Positions 28,083 to 37,538 of a stretch of DNA of 64,000 bases are shown here, piece by piece; position 1 is the stretch's first letter, and each line of letters starts with the position of its first letter. The notes beneath the pieces were generated by a model. It ran no database searches. It saw nothing but the letters and a program-made list of their open reading frames with translations, and had not been told where the DNA came from. Position numbers and translations under genes: made by a program. This DNA is from Flavobacteriaceae bacterium GF1. GTDB lineage: Bacteria; Bacteroidota; Bacteroidia; Flavobacteriales; Flavobacteriaceae. The stretch lies in assembly GCA_009797885.1 (NCBI GenBank), contig WNKP01000001.1, forward strand, positions 806,001-870,000, read 5' to 3'.

Positions 28083-28887
28083 CTTTTTTCTTTCGAATGA
28101 AGCTTTTGAATTGCTTTATGATGAGACCCTGGACATGTTGGTCACCTCTCCGCGGCCTATCGACATAGAAAAGTATTACGATACGGACAATTACATTTCA
28201 CACTCCGATGGGGAAAACACGCTTCTGGAAAAGGTGTACCAATCAATTAAAAAGCGGAACCTCCAGAAAAAAGTTGCTTTGATAGAAAAGTTCGCTAGAG
28301 ATGGTAAGACACTTTTGGATGTTGGTGCTGGAACAGGGGATTTTTTACGCCGCGCAAAAAACAACGGATGGAAGGTTTTTGGAGTGGAACCCAACGCAAA
28401 TGCACGAAAACTTGCATCACAAAAAAAAATTGATCTGGAAGGGGATTTGGACACTATTCAGGAAATGAAGTTTTCGGTCATCACCTTATGGCATGTGTTG
28501 GAACATTTGCCCAATCTTGAAGAAAACATTGGACGGTTGTCCCATATATTGGAAGAGGGGGGAGCCCTTATTGTCGCGGTCCCCAATTTCAAATCCTACG
28601 ACGCCAAATACTATGGCCGGTTTTGGGCAGCCTATGACGTGCCGCGTCATTTATGGCATTTTTCCAGAACGGCGATATCGCGATTGTTCCTAAAGCAAGG
28701 AATGGAACTGAAAAAGGTAAAACCCATGTGGTTTGATTCCTTTTATGTTTCCCTTTTGAGTGAAGAATATAAAACTGGCAAAAAGAATTGGATAAAAGCT
28801 GGAGTACTTGGTTTGGTTTCCAATATCAGGGGAATGATCACCAAAGAATACAGTTCCCATATCTATATCTTGCAAAAAAGCAAATAG
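28057..28887 (+). CDS. Class I SAM-dependent methyltransferase
   Basis: The 276-residue protein carries the SAM-binding motif LLDVGAGTGDFLRRA (about residues 87-101) and motif II-like VEPNANARKLA. A WHVLEHLPN stretch and a GGALIVAVPN post-motif follow, as in the Methyltransf_23 group. The N-terminus lacks the zinc ribbon that many sugar methyltransferases have. Its gene begins inside the end of the lipoprotein gene. The substrate cannot be told from the sequence. Confidence 0.85.
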   Translation: MKSYLKTNDFFLSNEAFELLYDETLDMLVTSPRPIDIEKYYDTDNYISHSDGENTLLEKVYQSIKKRNLQKKVALIEKFARDGKTLLDVGAGTGDFLRRAKNNGWKVFGVEPNANARKLASQKKIDLEGDLDTIQEMKFSVITLWHVLEHLPNLEENIGRLSHILEEGGALIVAVPNFKSYDAKYYGRFWAAYDVPRHLWHFSRTAISRLFLKQGMELKKVKPMWFDSFYVSLLSEEYKTGKKNWIKAGVLGLVSNIRGMITKEYSSHIYILQKSK

Positions 28888-29082
28888 AAGCCGGTAGAAA
28901 GCACCTTTGGACCACTTCCTACATGTCATCAAGGGGATTGGGAGAAACGCGCTCAACGGCTCTTTAAATCAAGCCACTCTCATAGCTCACCCCTATGTGT
29001 CCGGCATATATTTATAAATAATACTTATGACTCCTGAAATAAACAATTTCCTTTACTGTAAGGTGATAGCCAAGGCTTTTGT

Positions 29083-29090
29083 TATTTTTG
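29083..29090 (+). promoter_or_regulatory. Bacteroidota -7 promoter element for the OmpH-like gene
   Basis: TATTTTTG matches TAnnTTTG and ends 20 bases before the ATG at 29111. The rest of the 223-base intergenic stretch from 28888 shows nothing clear. Confidence 0.55.
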
Positions 29091-29110
29091 CGTGCTTATA
29101 AAACACAAAC

Positions 29111-29617
29111 ATGAAAAAGTTCCTTTACACTGTACTGGTTTTGGCCCTCGTTTCCTGCCAACAAGATAAAATCGGTTATGTCGACAACGTGAAACTGATG
29201 GACGGCTATCAAGAAAAAATAGAAGTGGAGAATAAGTTCAAGGCCAAAGCAGAGCTCATGAACAAAAAACGGGACAGTATTTCCCAGGCGTTCCAACTGG
29301 AGTATCAAGCCTTACAGACCAAGGCACAGAGTTGGTCACAGAAAAAAGCGCAAGAAGAACTGGGACTGTTGCAGCAAAAAAGTCAGTTTCTTGGACAACA
29401 GATTCAACAAGAAGAACAACAGTTACAAATCGAAGGCCAGACAGAAATGGATAGTGTGGTCAGCAAGGTAAAAAAAGAAATCAAAGCGTATGGAGAGACC
29501 AATGGTTACACTTATATCCTGACCGGAGGTGAAGGGGGAAGTGTACTTTACGGGGTTGAAGCGAAGAACCTAACAACGGAGGTCCTCAAAATACTAAATG
29601 ATAAGTACAAGCAATAA
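29111..29617 (+). CDS. OmpH/Skp-family periplasmic lipoprotein
   Basis: This 168-residue protein has a lipoprotein signal with lipobox LVSC (Cys at residue 16). A short beta strand (KIGYVDNVKLMDGY) and a long Gln/Lys/Glu coiled coil (about 35-120) follow, then the C-terminal YTYILTGGEGGSVLYG strand. This is the Skp/OmpH jellyfish-tentacle layout of chaperones that hold unfolded outer-membrane proteins. Most Skp proteins are soluble, so the lipid anchor is notable, although lipidated forms exist in Bacteroidota. It is transcribed alone, with a promoter upstream and a hairpin terminator downstream. Confidence 0.85.
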   Translation: MKKFLYTVLVLALVSCQQDKIGYVDNVKLMDGYQEKIEVENKFKAKAELMNKKRDSISQAFQLEYQALQTKAQSWSQKKAQEELGLLQQKSQFLGQQIQQEEQQLQIEGQTEMDSVVSKVKKEIKAYGETNGYTYILTGGEGGSVLYGVEAKNLTTEVLKILNDKYKQ

Positions 29618-29637
29618 AAAACGCACAGAATACTACT

Positions 29638-29660
29638 AAAACCCTGATTATCAGGGTTTT
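29638..29660. terminator. Bidirectional intrinsic terminator
   Basis: The stem is ACCCTGA (29641-29647) with TCAGGGT (29651-29657) around loop TTA, extended by flanking A and T runs. It serves the OmpH-like gene on the plus strand and the DoxX gene on the minus strand, which converge here. Confidence 0.8.
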
Positions 29661-30059
29661 TTATTGCAATAAAAACAACAAAAGGACTGTTGGCACCAAA
29701 TAGATGACTATGGTTTTAGCTCCCTCATAATCCTTGGCCACACGCTGACCCAATAAAAGCATTAAAAGGGTAATCCCAGAGACCAAGGCACCATACAAGG
29801 CAAAAACGGCGTTGTCATGCAGCAGCAAATGCACCAATCCCAAAACGGACAGCAGCCCCGAGGCAATTTCCATCACCGTGATGGTTCCCAACAAAAAGGG
29901 AACTCCATTTTTAAAGGGGGATTTCGCAAAATGGCCCTTCAACCAGGAAAGGTTGCCTTTCCAATCGGTTACTTTATCGATACCGCTCTGTAAAAACACA
30001 ATGATCAAAAAAACGAGTAAGATGGCCTGGGCATAATTTCCCTCAAGATGTAGGTGCAT
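29661..30059 (-). CDS. DoxX-family membrane protein
   Basis: The 132-residue protein has four hydrophobic segments and an N-terminal FLQSGIDKVTDW motif typical of DoxX/DoxD-like proteins. These small integral membrane proteins are often linked to quinone or redox functions, but their role is usually not established. It lies 12 bases after holB in the same direction and its end abuts the shared terminator. It is probably expressed with holB. Confidence 0.8.
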   Translation of the reverse strand: MHLHLEGNYAQAILLVFLIIVFLQSGIDKVTDWKGNLSWLKGHFAKSPFKNGVPFLLGTITVMEIASGLLSVLGLVHLLLHDNAVFALYGALVSGITLLMLLLGQRVAKDYEGAKTIVIYLVPTVLLLFLLQ

Positions 30060-30071
30060 AGTAGTTAAAGT

Positions 30072-31220
30072 TTAAGAAGCCTTTACATGTAAAAGGCGGG
30101 TTAATTTAATGGATAAATCCGTAAAAATAAGCCTGGAATTTCCATTGCGTTCCACATGGAGCATTGCCGATTCCAACTCTCCAAAAATCGCTTGGATATT
30201 GTTTTCATGAATGAATGGAGCAAATTTTTTCAGCTCAAAATTGTCCATATGCATTTTGGAATAGACCAGTTCAGGGGCATTATAATTCAATAATAGTGCC
30301 TGTCTAATAATGGAAATACAATATTTTAAGAACTTCTTCTGAACTTCACGACCTACTTTGGCAAGCTCTTCGCTCCATAGGATCAAATCGCGAATGGCCG
30401 CTTTGTTGCCTTTGGCCTTGAATGCACTCCGAACCCACTGCACAAACCATTTTTCAAAGATCAAGTCCTCAGAATCCTGGTTCATCAGGTCCAGGGCCTT
30501 ATTAAAGTTTCCATTGGCTTCGTGAGCCAATTGCTTTGCCTGGTCCCGATCCAAGCCTTTTTCCACCAAACCCTCCGCAATAATAGCTTCCGGCAATGGG
30601 GGAAAATGAAGGACCTGACAGCGGGATTTAATGGTGCTGATCAATTGTTCCTCTTCTTCGACCAGCAACAGGATTACCGTCTGTTTCGGGGGCTCTTCAA
30701 TTAGTTTTAGAAGTTTGTTGGAGGCGGCAACATTCATTTTTTCGGCCATCCAAACAATTAGGATTTTGTAACCGCCCTCATAAGATTTTAAAGAGAGTTT
30801 CTTGACAATGTCCTGCGCTTCGTCCACCCCAATCTGCCCCTGCTTTTTTTCAATCCCCACAAATCGGTACCAATCAAAGAGGTTTCCATAAGGCTGTTCC
30901 GATAAAAACTGCCGCCATTCCTGCAGGTAATTGTCACTGACGGCGTGACTTTTTATCTTGTCGGAATTGGAAACCGGAAACGCAAAATGAATGTCCGGAT
31001 GTGTAAAGGTGGTACATTTATGCAAACAACTATTATAGGCGTCGGAGTCCTTTGGATGGGACTTACTTATAACATATTGGGCATAGGCCAATGCTATGGG
31101 CAGGGATCCGCAGCCTTCCGGACCCACAAAAAGTTGGGCGTGCGGAATTCGCCCCCTATCGGCAGAGGTGATCAGATGACTTTTTAGGTGTTTTTGGCCT
31201 AAGGCATTTTTAAAAAGCAT
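30072..31220 (-). CDS. holB: DNA polymerase III delta' subunit
   Basis: This 382-residue protein belongs to the AAA+ clamp-loader family. The Walker A region is degenerate (GPEGCGSL at residues 33-40), with the usual Lys and Thr/Ser replaced by Ser and Leu. That fits delta', which does not hydrolyse ATP. Downstream come KILIVWMAEKMN (Walker B-like), KLIEEPP and the sensor-type STIKSRCQ motif, all diagnostic of the family. The zinc-finger Cys set is reduced to CLHKC. It opens the sliding clamp together with delta and the DnaX subunits. The start has a consensus -7 element 5 bases upstream. Confidence 0.92.
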   Translation of the reverse strand: MLFKNALGQKHLKSHLITSADRGRIPHAQLFVGPEGCGSLPIALAYAQYVISKSHPKDSDAYNSCLHKCTTFTHPDIHFAFPVSNSDKIKSHAVSDNYLQEWRQFLSEQPYGNLFDWYRFVGIEKKQGQIGVDEAQDIVKKLSLKSYEGGYKILIVWMAEKMNVAASNKLLKLIEEPPKQTVILLLVEEEEQLISTIKSRCQVLHFPPLPEAIIAEGLVEKGLDRDQAKQLAHEANGNFNKALDLMNQDSEDLIFEKWFVQWVRSAFKAKGNKAAIRDLILWSEELAKVGREVQKKFLKYCISIIRQALLLNYNAPELVYSKMHMDNFELKKFAPFIHENNIQAIFGELESAMLHVERNGNSRLIFTDLSIKLTRLLHVKAS

Positions 31221-31225
31221 AGACC

Positions 31226-31233
31226 CAAATATA
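31226..31233 (-). promoter_or_regulatory. Bacteroidota -7 promoter element for holB
   Basis: On the minus strand TATATTTG matches TAnnTTTG, ending 5 bases before the holB ATG at 31220. The transcript would have almost no leader. No -33 box was recognised. Confidence 0.5.
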
Positions 31234-31288
31234 GCGTATTTAAGGGCGTTAACTTGAATTTAAAACCCAGTCCGAATTGAGGCCTAAA

Positions 31289-31323
31289 TTTGTTTCGGCA
31301 GGACTCGGAATTACTTACTTTTG
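31289..31323 (+). promoter_or_regulatory. Full Bacteroidota promoter for pgk
   Basis: TTTG at 31289-31292 and TACTTTTG at 31316-31323 are separated by 23 bases, matching the TTTG / TAnnTTTG layout. The -7 box ends 21 bases before the ATG at 31345 and overlaps the TTG that could otherwise be read as an earlier start, which argues against that start. Confidence 0.75.
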
Positions 31324-31344
31324 AAACTCAAACCAAGAAAACCT

Positions 31345-32535
31345 ATGAAAACAATAGACGACTATATTTTTGAAGATAAAAAGGCCTTGATCCGCGTAGA
31401 TTTTAATGTGCCTTTGGATGGGGAATTCAATGTAACCGATACCAGTAGGATCGAAGCGGCAAAACCTACCATTTTAAAAGTTTTGGAAGACGGGGGCAGC
31501 GCTGTTTTAATGAGCCATTTGGGGAGACCAAAAGGGCAACGGAATGAGGATATGTCCCTGAAACATATTTCTGAAAAAGTTTCTGAGATTATAGGGGTAC
31601 AGGTAAAGTTTGTAGATGATTGTGTGGGTGAAAAAGTAGAACAGGCCTATGGAAATTTACAAAGTGGGGAAATTCTATTGTTGGACAACCTTCGGTTTTA
31701 CAGTGAGGAAACCAGTGGCGATAAGGATTTTGCCGAAAAACTTTCAAAATTTGGGGATGTCTATGTGAACGATGCTTTCGGTACTGCCCACCGTGCACAT
31801 GCCTCAACCACCATTGTTGCACAATTCTTCCCGGAAAACAAATGCTTTGGCTATTTGTTGGCCAAGGAAATAAAAGCTATAGAAAAGGTAATGCAGACCG
31901 GGGAAAAACCGGTAACCGCAATTCTTGGGGGAGCGAAGGTTTCTTCAAAAATCACCATAATTGAGAACATCCTGGATAAGGTGGACCACCTTATTGTTGG
32001 CGGGGGTATGACATATACGTTCGTGAAAGCGCAAGGCGGACAGGTTGGGGATTCCATTTGCGAGGACGATAAATTGGACCTGGCCTTGGATATCCTGAAA
32101 AAAGCGGCAGAAAAGAATGTGATGGTGCACTTACCCGTGGATGTGGTGGCTGCGGATGCATTTGATAATGGGGCCAATACACAGACCGTTTCGGTAAACG
32201 AAATTCCGGAAGGATGGCAAGGGTTGGATGCAGGACCAAAAACCTTGGAGAAATTCAAAGAGGTCATTTTGCAGTCGAAGACCATTTTATGGAACGGCCC
32301 GGTCGGCGTTTTTGAAATGGAGAGCTTTGCCAAAGGAACGATTGCCGTGGGAAATTATGTTGACGAGGCTACACAAAAAGGTGCCTTTTCATTGGTCGGT
32401 GGAGGTGACTCAGTCGCAGCGGTCAAACAATTTGGCTTCCAGGACAAGGTCAGCTATGTATCTACCGGTGGTGGTGCCATGCTGGAAAGCTTGGAAGGAA
32501 AAACACTGCCAGGTATTGCTGCAATATTGGGCTAA
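31345..32535 (+). CDS. pgk: Phosphoglycerate kinase
   Basis: The 396-residue glycolytic enzyme transfers phosphate between 1,3-bisphosphoglycerate and ADP. Family signatures are visible: RVDFNVPL near residue 20, [10 protein letters not shown] near 57, [13 protein letters not shown] near 143, [10 protein letters not shown] near 195 and the C-terminal GGGDSVAA. The ATG at 31345 (MKTIDDY) is the start, because an upstream in-frame TTG lies inside the promoter. It is a single-gene unit divergent from holB. Confidence 0.97.
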   Translation: MKTIDDYIFEDKKALIRVDFNVPLDGEFNVTDTSRIEAAKPTILKVLEDGGSAVLMSHLGRPKGQRNEDMSLKHISEKVSEIIGVQVKFVDDCVGEKVEQAYGNLQSGEILLLDNLRFYSEETSGDKDFAEKLSKFGDVYVNDAFGTAHRAHASTTIVAQFFPENKCFGYLLAKEIKAIEKVMQTGEKPVTAILGGAKVSSKITIIENILDKVDHLIVGGGMTYTFVKAQGGQVGDSICEDDKLDLALDILKKAAEKNVMVHLPVDVVAADAFDNGANTQTVSVNEIPEGWQGLDAGPKTLEKFKEVILQSKTILWNGPVGVFEMESFAKGTIAVGNYVDEATQKGAFSLVGGGDSVAAVKQFGFQDKVSYVSTGGGAMLESLEGKTLPGIAAILG

Positions 32536-32652
32536 TCAATACGTTATCGATTAACGGAATTTATCCGATTTTTTTAGTTTTTGACCCTATTGTTTTTGAA
32601 TTTGGGAAAAAAACTGCATTTTAGTTGGTCCCAAACCAAACTGTGTACAACG

Positions 32653-34266
32653 ATGAACGTAAGATTTTTTGCCCTATTTCTGATATGTGCATTTCTTGGC
32701 CCACATGCACTAAGTGCCCAAGAAGAAAAAAAGGATAGTCTGAACATAGCGGTTGATTCCTTGAGCAGGGATCAGCCCATTCTACTGCAAACCCAGGATA
32801 ACACTATTCAAGATGCTTCCCTACAGGTTCCAGTGGCAAAAACGGAAACCGAACAAGCTTCGCTCGAGGATATGGAGCAAGCGTACACTTATGACAGCCT
32901 TTGGTTAAGGGAACTGGCAAAACACGAGGACTATTTTAAGGAAATGTACGCCCAGGTTACCCGAATGGATGTGGACACCACGGAATACCTGGAGCTCCCT
33001 ACGGATACCTTAAAGGCTCGCTTACAACGGCTGGATGAAAAAACACCGTTCAACATTGCTTACAACCCTTCCTTGGAGCGGGTGATAAAAACCTTTTTGA
33101 CCAAAAAAAGGGGATTAATGCAACGCATGTTAACGGCAAGCCAATTTTATTTCCCGTTGTTTGAACAAGAGTTGGACAATCAAAATATTCCTTTGGAAGT
33201 TAAATATTTGGCTATTGTGGAGTCTGCACTCAATCCCAGGGCAAAGTCCAGGGTGGGTGCTACAGGCCTTTGGCAATTTATGTTTTCCACGGGAAAGATA
33301 TACGGATTGGATGTTAGTAGTTATGTGGATGAACGTAGTGATCCCATTGCATCAACCAAAGCAGCGGGCAAATACCTGGCCAAATTATACGATATATTCA
33401 ACGATTGGGATTTGGCCTTAGCGGCCTACAACTCCGGCCCTGGAAATGTCAATAAGGCCATCCGTCGTTCTGGAGGATATAAAAACTATTGGAACATCCG
33501 TAGAAACCTTCCACGTGAAACAGCAGGTTACGTACCGGCTTTTTTGGCGGCCATGTATCTTTTTGAATATGCCGAGGAGCACGGTTTAACGGGTGAAAAG
33601 ATTGAGAGGCCCTATTTTGAGACGGATACCGTTCATATAAAGGAGCTCATTACTTTTGATCAGATTTCGAGCCTCGTTGGGATTTCCAAAGAAGAACTTG
33701 AAGTACTGAACCCACAATACAAACTGAATATTATCCCTAAAGTGAAGGGAAAGACCTATACGTTACGCCTTCCGGTGAAACATATGGGTAAATTCGTATC
33801 CAATGAGCAGGCCATCTACGCCTATGCGAAGACTGAGCTGGACAAACAGGAAAAACCCCTTCCGCGCCTTGTTAATAGTAGTGACCGTATTCGATATAAG
33901 GTAAAAAGTGGGGATTATTTGGGGAAAATTGCCCAACGGTACGGTGTTGGTATAAGTCAGATCAAACGATGGAACGGATTACGGAGCAATAACCTCCGTA
34001 TTGGACAGCGTTTGACCATTTATCCAAGAAAACCCGTGACCACAGCACAATCTAAAGCGGTGGCCACTAATCAACCCAAACCCAAACCAATTGCTCTTCC
34101 CAATGACCCTTCCAAGGTGCACGAAGTGCAATCGGGGGACTCCCTCTGGACCATTTCCAGAAAATATCCAGGAATTAGTATTGAAAATTTACGAGAATGG
34201 AACGGTATTCGCGGTAACAATTTGAAACCGGGAACAAAGTTGAGACTGTGCAATTGTTCTTCGTAA
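32653..34266 (+). CDS. LysM-containing lytic transglycosylase (MltD-like)
   Basis: The 537-residue product has a signal peptide (MNVRFFALFLICAFLG...LSAQ). An SLT catalytic domain lies at about 165-310, with the catalytic Glu in VESALNPRAKSRVGATGLWQFM and the AAYNSGPGNV and LPRETAGYVP motifs. Two LysM domains occupy the C-terminus, YKVKSGDYLGKIAQRYG and HEVQSGDSLWTISRKY. It cleaves peptidoglycan to anhydromuropeptides in the periplasm. The frame extends upstream to a TTG at 32581, but the ATG at 32653 gives a clean signal peptide. DUF4837 follows 9 bases later. Confidence 0.92.
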   Translation: MNVRFFALFLICAFLGPHALSAQEEKKDSLNIAVDSLSRDQPILLQTQDNTIQDASLQVPVAKTETEQASLEDMEQAYTYDSLWLRELAKHEDYFKEMYAQVTRMDVDTTEYLELPTDTLKARLQRLDEKTPFNIAYNPSLERVIKTFLTKKRGLMQRMLTASQFYFPLFEQELDNQNIPLEVKYLAIVESALNPRAKSRVGATGLWQFMFSTGKIYGLDVSSYVDERSDPIASTKAAGKYLAKLYDIFNDWDLALAAYNSGPGNVNKAIRRSGGYKNYWNIRRNLPRETAGYVPAFLAAMYLFEYAEEHGLTGEKIERPYFETDTVHIKELITFDQISSLVGISKEELEVLNPQYKLNIIPKVKGKTYTLRLPVKHMGKFVSNEQAIYAYAKTELDKQEKPLPRLVNSSDRIRYKVKSGDYLGKIAQRYGVGISQIKRWNGLRSNNLRIGQRLTIYPRKPVTTAQSKAVATNQPKPKPIALPNDPSKVHEVQSGDSLWTISRKYPGISIENLREWNGIRGNNLKPGTKLRLCNCSS

Positions 34267-34275
34267 ATTAGGAGC

Positions 34276-35256
34276 ATGAAAAATCTGGGAACACTATGGG
34301 TCGCAGCGGTATTGCTGGTGGCCATTTCTTGTAACGAATCCAATAAAAAAGAACGTTTTCTACCGCCTTCCACAGGGAGCGTTAACTCTGTGATGGTGGT
34401 TATGGACAATGAACTGTGGAGGGGCGCCATTGGGGACAAGGTACGTGAGCTTTTTGCCAGGCCCGCCCTGAGCTTAATGCCGGAGCAACCCATCCTATCC
34501 TTGACACAAATCCCTCCCAATGTATTTTTGGGGGCAACTGCCCATTCCCGATCCGTACTGTTCGTGCAGCAGGATTCCGTTACGGTTTCCCATGTTAAGA
34601 CGGACGTATATGCCCAACCCCAAAAAGTGGCTGTGGTAAAAGGAACAAATTATGCAGAACTGGTCGGCGGTCTGGAAAGTGTAGCTGAAAATGCCATAAC
34701 CGAATTTAAAAGGGTTGAAATATCCGAAGCCCAGGAACGATTTAAACGTTCGTTGAACAAGGAAAAGGCGCTACAAGAGACTTTTGGGGTGTCCATGACC
34801 ATTCCTTCTGCGTATAGGGTGGGGAAACAGGAGGCCAACTTTGTTTGGTTGGACAGGCAAATTCCCAAAGGGAATATGAACATTGTGGTGTACAGTATGC
34901 CGGAAGATAGTTTTTCCAATGATTCCACCTTTGTGCGGGACATTGTTTCCATGCGTGATTCCATAGGTAAAAAATATATTCCGGGACCGGATGATGGCAC
35001 TTTTATGATAACGGAAAAAGCCTTTGCCCCCTATTTGTTCCCTGCCGAGGTTGGCGGCCTAAAAGGAGCTGAGGCACGAGGGATATGGGAAATTAACGGT
35101 TATCCAATGGCAGGCCCATTTTTGACCTATATCCTGAATGATCAAAACAATAACCGCAAGCTGATCGTGGAGGGCTTTACCTTTGCTCCTTCCACCCAAA
35201 AAAGGGACTATATGTTTGAGCTTGAGGCCATTCTAAAAACACTGAGAGTGCAATAA
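34276..35256 (+). CDS. DUF4837-family lipoprotein
   Basis: This 326-residue protein has a lipoprotein signal with Cys at residue 19 (VAISC). It matches the DUF4837 family, which is common in Bacteroidota and of unknown function. Recognisable stretches are GSVNSVMVVMDNELWRG near the start and GIWEINGYPMAGPFLTY near the end. It sits 9 bases behind the lytic transglycosylase gene and shares its direction, so a cell-envelope role is plausible but not shown. A strong palindromic terminator begins at its stop codon. Confidence 0.85.
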   Translation: MKNLGTLWVAAVLLVAISCNESNKKERFLPPSTGSVNSVMVVMDNELWRGAIGDKVRELFARPALSLMPEQPILSLTQIPPNVFLGATAHSRSVLFVQQDSVTVSHVKTDVYAQPQKVAVVKGTNYAELVGGLESVAENAITEFKRVEISEAQERFKRSLNKEKALQETFGVSMTIPSAYRVGKQEANFVWLDRQIPKGNMNIVVYSMPEDSFSNDSTFVRDIVSMRDSIGKKYIPGPDDGTFMITEKAFAPYLFPAEVGGLKGAEARGIWEINGYPMAGPFLTYILNDQNNNRKLIVEGFTFAPSTQKRDYMFELEAILKTLRVQ

Positions 35257-35283
35257 AAAAGGCGGGAAATTTCCCGCCTTTTT
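35256..35283. terminator. Bidirectional intrinsic terminator
   Basis: GGCGGGAAATTTCCCGCC (35261-35278) is a perfect palindrome flanked by five A on the left and five T on the right, so it can end transcription from both strands. It separates the DUF4837 gene from the convergent OmpA-family gene. Confidence 0.85.
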
Positions 35284-35304
35284 AGTGTTATTTAATCGTG
35301 TGGT

Positions 35305-37347
35305 TTAATCGTACACAAAAATGAACTCCGAACGCCTATTCAACTGATGTGCTTGCCTTGAACAAGAGGCGCCATCAAGACAATCGTTCAACAATCGGTC
35401 TTCCCCATATCCCTCGGCACTGACAATTTGATCGGTGGATACCCCTTTGGACAACAAATAATCCTTGGATGCCTGGGCACGTTTTCCGGATAGGTACTTA
35501 TTGTACACGGCACTACCCCTGGAATCTGTATGCGATTCAATTTTCAGCTTTACATTTTGGTTGTCCACTAAGTAATCTGCCAATCTATCCAATTCCTTTT
35601 TGGCATCTTCACGAATGTTGGAACTATCAAAATTGAAGTATACGGCCTTGGTCTTGAACGCGGGCAGGCCTTCCGCATTTTGGGCGACTATCGCATCTGC
35701 CGGCATTAGTTTATGTGTAAACGTAATTTCAATATTGTCCTTGGTCGTTACGGACTCCAGGGTTTCCTGATAATCGTCTTTGGTGATGGCAAGGGTATAA
35801 TCGTAGTTTGAAATCAAATTTTCAAGTTTGAAAGCCCCATCTTCAGCAGTTTCCAATTCAGCTATCTTAAGATTGTTGGAATCGAATAAAGTGACATTTG
35901 CGTTTGGCACAGGCGCAGCAGTGACGGCATCAATGACCATTCCATTTACGCGGTTCCTGTTTTCGATATCATTTTCGGGCTGTTCCTTTTTGAAGTAATA
36001 AATGTCATCATCACCCTTACCCCCTTTTCTGTTAGAGGCCAAATACCCGGTTTCCTTGTCCTTTAGGAGCATAAATGAGAAATCGTCCCGAATACTGTTA
36101 AAGGGTTTGCCCAGATTTATGGGCTTTTCGGCAGCACCATTCCTTAGATCGCTTTGGTAGATGTCCAATCCGCCCAGCCCGGATTTTCTATTGGAGGAAA
36201 AATAGAGCTTATCTTCGGTAACGAACGGAAACATTTCCTTTCTGCTGGAATTGATTTCCGGCCCTAGGTTCCTGGGTTCGGAAAAGTCACCATTTTCATC
36301 AATATCCACAACATAAAGGTCAGTGTAGCCGTACCCTCCGGGCATATCCGATACAAAATACAATTGCTTTCCGTCCTTGCTAAGGGCTGGATGGCCCGTT
36401 GAGTAGTTTTCATTGTTAAAAGAAACCTCTTTTGCCGGACCCCATTTTTCGTTGTCATATTTGGACCTAAAGATCTTTAAATGGTTAACGTTCTTTTTGC
36501 CCCTTTTTTTCCTGCTGTTATTGTTTCGGGTAAAGTATATGGTATTTCCATCCGGCGAAAACGAAGCAGAGGCTTCATGATGTTTTGTGTTTATGGTCTT
36601 TGCCAATTTTTTCACATCACTGAACTCGTAACCGTCCCCGTTTGTTTTGGCCTCATAGAGGTCCAGAAAGGGTTGATTGTTCCATTTATACCGCTTGGTT
36701 TTTAAAAATCCAGTGTCGGCCGAAGAAGAAAAAACGATTCGCCCATCAGGCTTGGAGATGGGACTGAATTCCGAATACTTGGTGTTTATCTTTAGGTTCT
36801 TAAGCACAATTTGTTCCCGGTACTTGAGATAACTTGGCGTCGTATTTTCAAAATCCTTTCCGGCTATAATGGTTAAGACCCTATCTGCATTTTGCTTCCT
36901 TCCGATCCCTTTAAGGACGTGGGAATATTTGAATAGGTCATCTTTGGATAGTACATCCCCATAATTTTCAAAAAGGACTTTATACCACTTGGAGGCATTT
37001 TCCATATCCCCTATAAAATAATAGGAGTCCGCAGCTTTTTGCAGCGTTTGCATGGCCGGAACGCCATCCATATAGGAAAAAGCCTGTTCATAGTGTTCAG
37101 CGGCTTCCGAATACCACATGTTATCAAATGCCTTATCTGCTATTTTTAATAGCTTTTTGGCCGTTCTATTTTGAATTGGGGATGCCGTATTGGTTTTTTC
37201 AACAAAATCTGCCGTACCCGCTGCATCAATAGTGGGATTGGACAATACCTCTTCTTCCATGGTTGTTTGGAGATCGGTAACGGTAACCTCTTGAGCTTTT
37301 AGGGAGATTAAGCCAAGAGAAAAAAGGAATACCAAGAAAAGCCTCAT
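35305..37347 (-). CDS. PorE-like OmpA-family protein (TPR, beta-propeller, CRD, OmpA)
   Basis: The 680-residue protein has a signal peptide (MRLFLVFLFSLGLISLKAQ). A TPR-like helical part lies at about 55-170 and PD40/WD40-type propeller repeats at about 190-450 (FSPDGNTIYFTRN, ALSKDGKQLYFVSD). A carboxypeptidase-regulatory-like domain follows at about 460-545 (VNGMVIDAVTAAPVPNANVTLFD), then an OmpA peptidoglycan-binding domain at about 565-680 (VYFNFDSSNI, IESHTDSRGS, LNRRSEFIF). This order matches PorE of Porphyromonas gingivalis, which links the type IX system to peptidoglycan. No lipobox Cys is present, unlike PorE. The frame extends upstream to 37425, but the ATG at 37347 starts the signal peptide. 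No PorP gene is adjacent. Confidence 0.85.
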   Translation of the reverse strand: MRLFLVFLFSLGLISLKAQEVTVTDLQTTMEEEVLSNPTIDAAGTADFVEKTNTASPIQNRTAKKLLKIADKAFDNMWYSEAAEHYEQAFSYMDGVPAMQTLQKAADSYYFIGDMENASKWYKVLFENYGDVLSKDDLFKYSHVLKGIGRKQNADRVLTIIAGKDFENTTPSYLKYREQIVLKNLKINTKYSEFSPISKPDGRIVFSSSADTGFLKTKRYKWNNQPFLDLYEAKTNGDGYEFSDVKKLAKTINTKHHEASASFSPDGNTIYFTRNNNSRKKRGKKNVNHLKIFRSKYDNEKWGPAKEVSFNNENYSTGHPALSKDGKQLYFVSDMPGGYGYTDLYVVDIDENGDFSEPRNLGPEINSSRKEMFPFVTEDKLYFSSNRKSGLGGLDIYQSDLRNGAAEKPINLGKPFNSIRDDFSFMLLKDKETGYLASNRKGGKGDDDIYYFKKEQPENDIENRNRVNGMVIDAVTAAPVPNANVTLFDSNNLKIAELETAEDGAFKLENLISNYDYTLAITKDDYQETLESVTTKDNIEITFTHKLMPADAIVAQNAEGLPAFKTKAVYFNFDSSNIREDAKKELDRLADYLVDNQNVKLKIESHTDSRGSAVYNKYLSGKRAQASKDYLLSKGVSTDQIVSAEGYGEDRLLNDCLDGASCSRQAHQLNRRSEFIFVYD

Positions 37348-37538
37348 TACATTAAAGATTAGGACTGGGCATGAATCCTTGCGACAACAAAATTGAATGG
37401 AAACCTGCCAAAACGTTAACGCCAAATTAAGGCCTTGGATATAAGTAAATTAATTTTTGTTGTGAAATGAAAAATAAGTGCTGTAAAAGCGAAATTCCAG
37501 AAGATTTTAAATCAAGGGCAACGCAGGAAACTCCCCCT

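Noticed and set aside
30148-30163. CGTTCCACATGGAGCA, a parS-like string inside holB
   Set aside because: It has three mismatches to the 16-base site, including the central CG, and lies in coding sequence.
31321-31344. Upstream TTG start for pgk
   Set aside because: It lies within the -7 promoter box, and the ATG at 31345 matches the usual Pgk start.
32533-32556. Imperfect TAATC/GATTA hairpin after pgk as a terminator
   Set aside because: The stem has a mismatch, it is weak, and the T-run is too far downstream.
33507-33522. CCTTCCACGTGAAACA, a 14 of 16 parS-like string inside the transglycosylase gene
   Set aside because: It encodes the conserved Leu-Pro-x-Glu-Thr motif of the enzyme, so the likeness is explained by codon constraint. 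A ParB binding test could overturn this.
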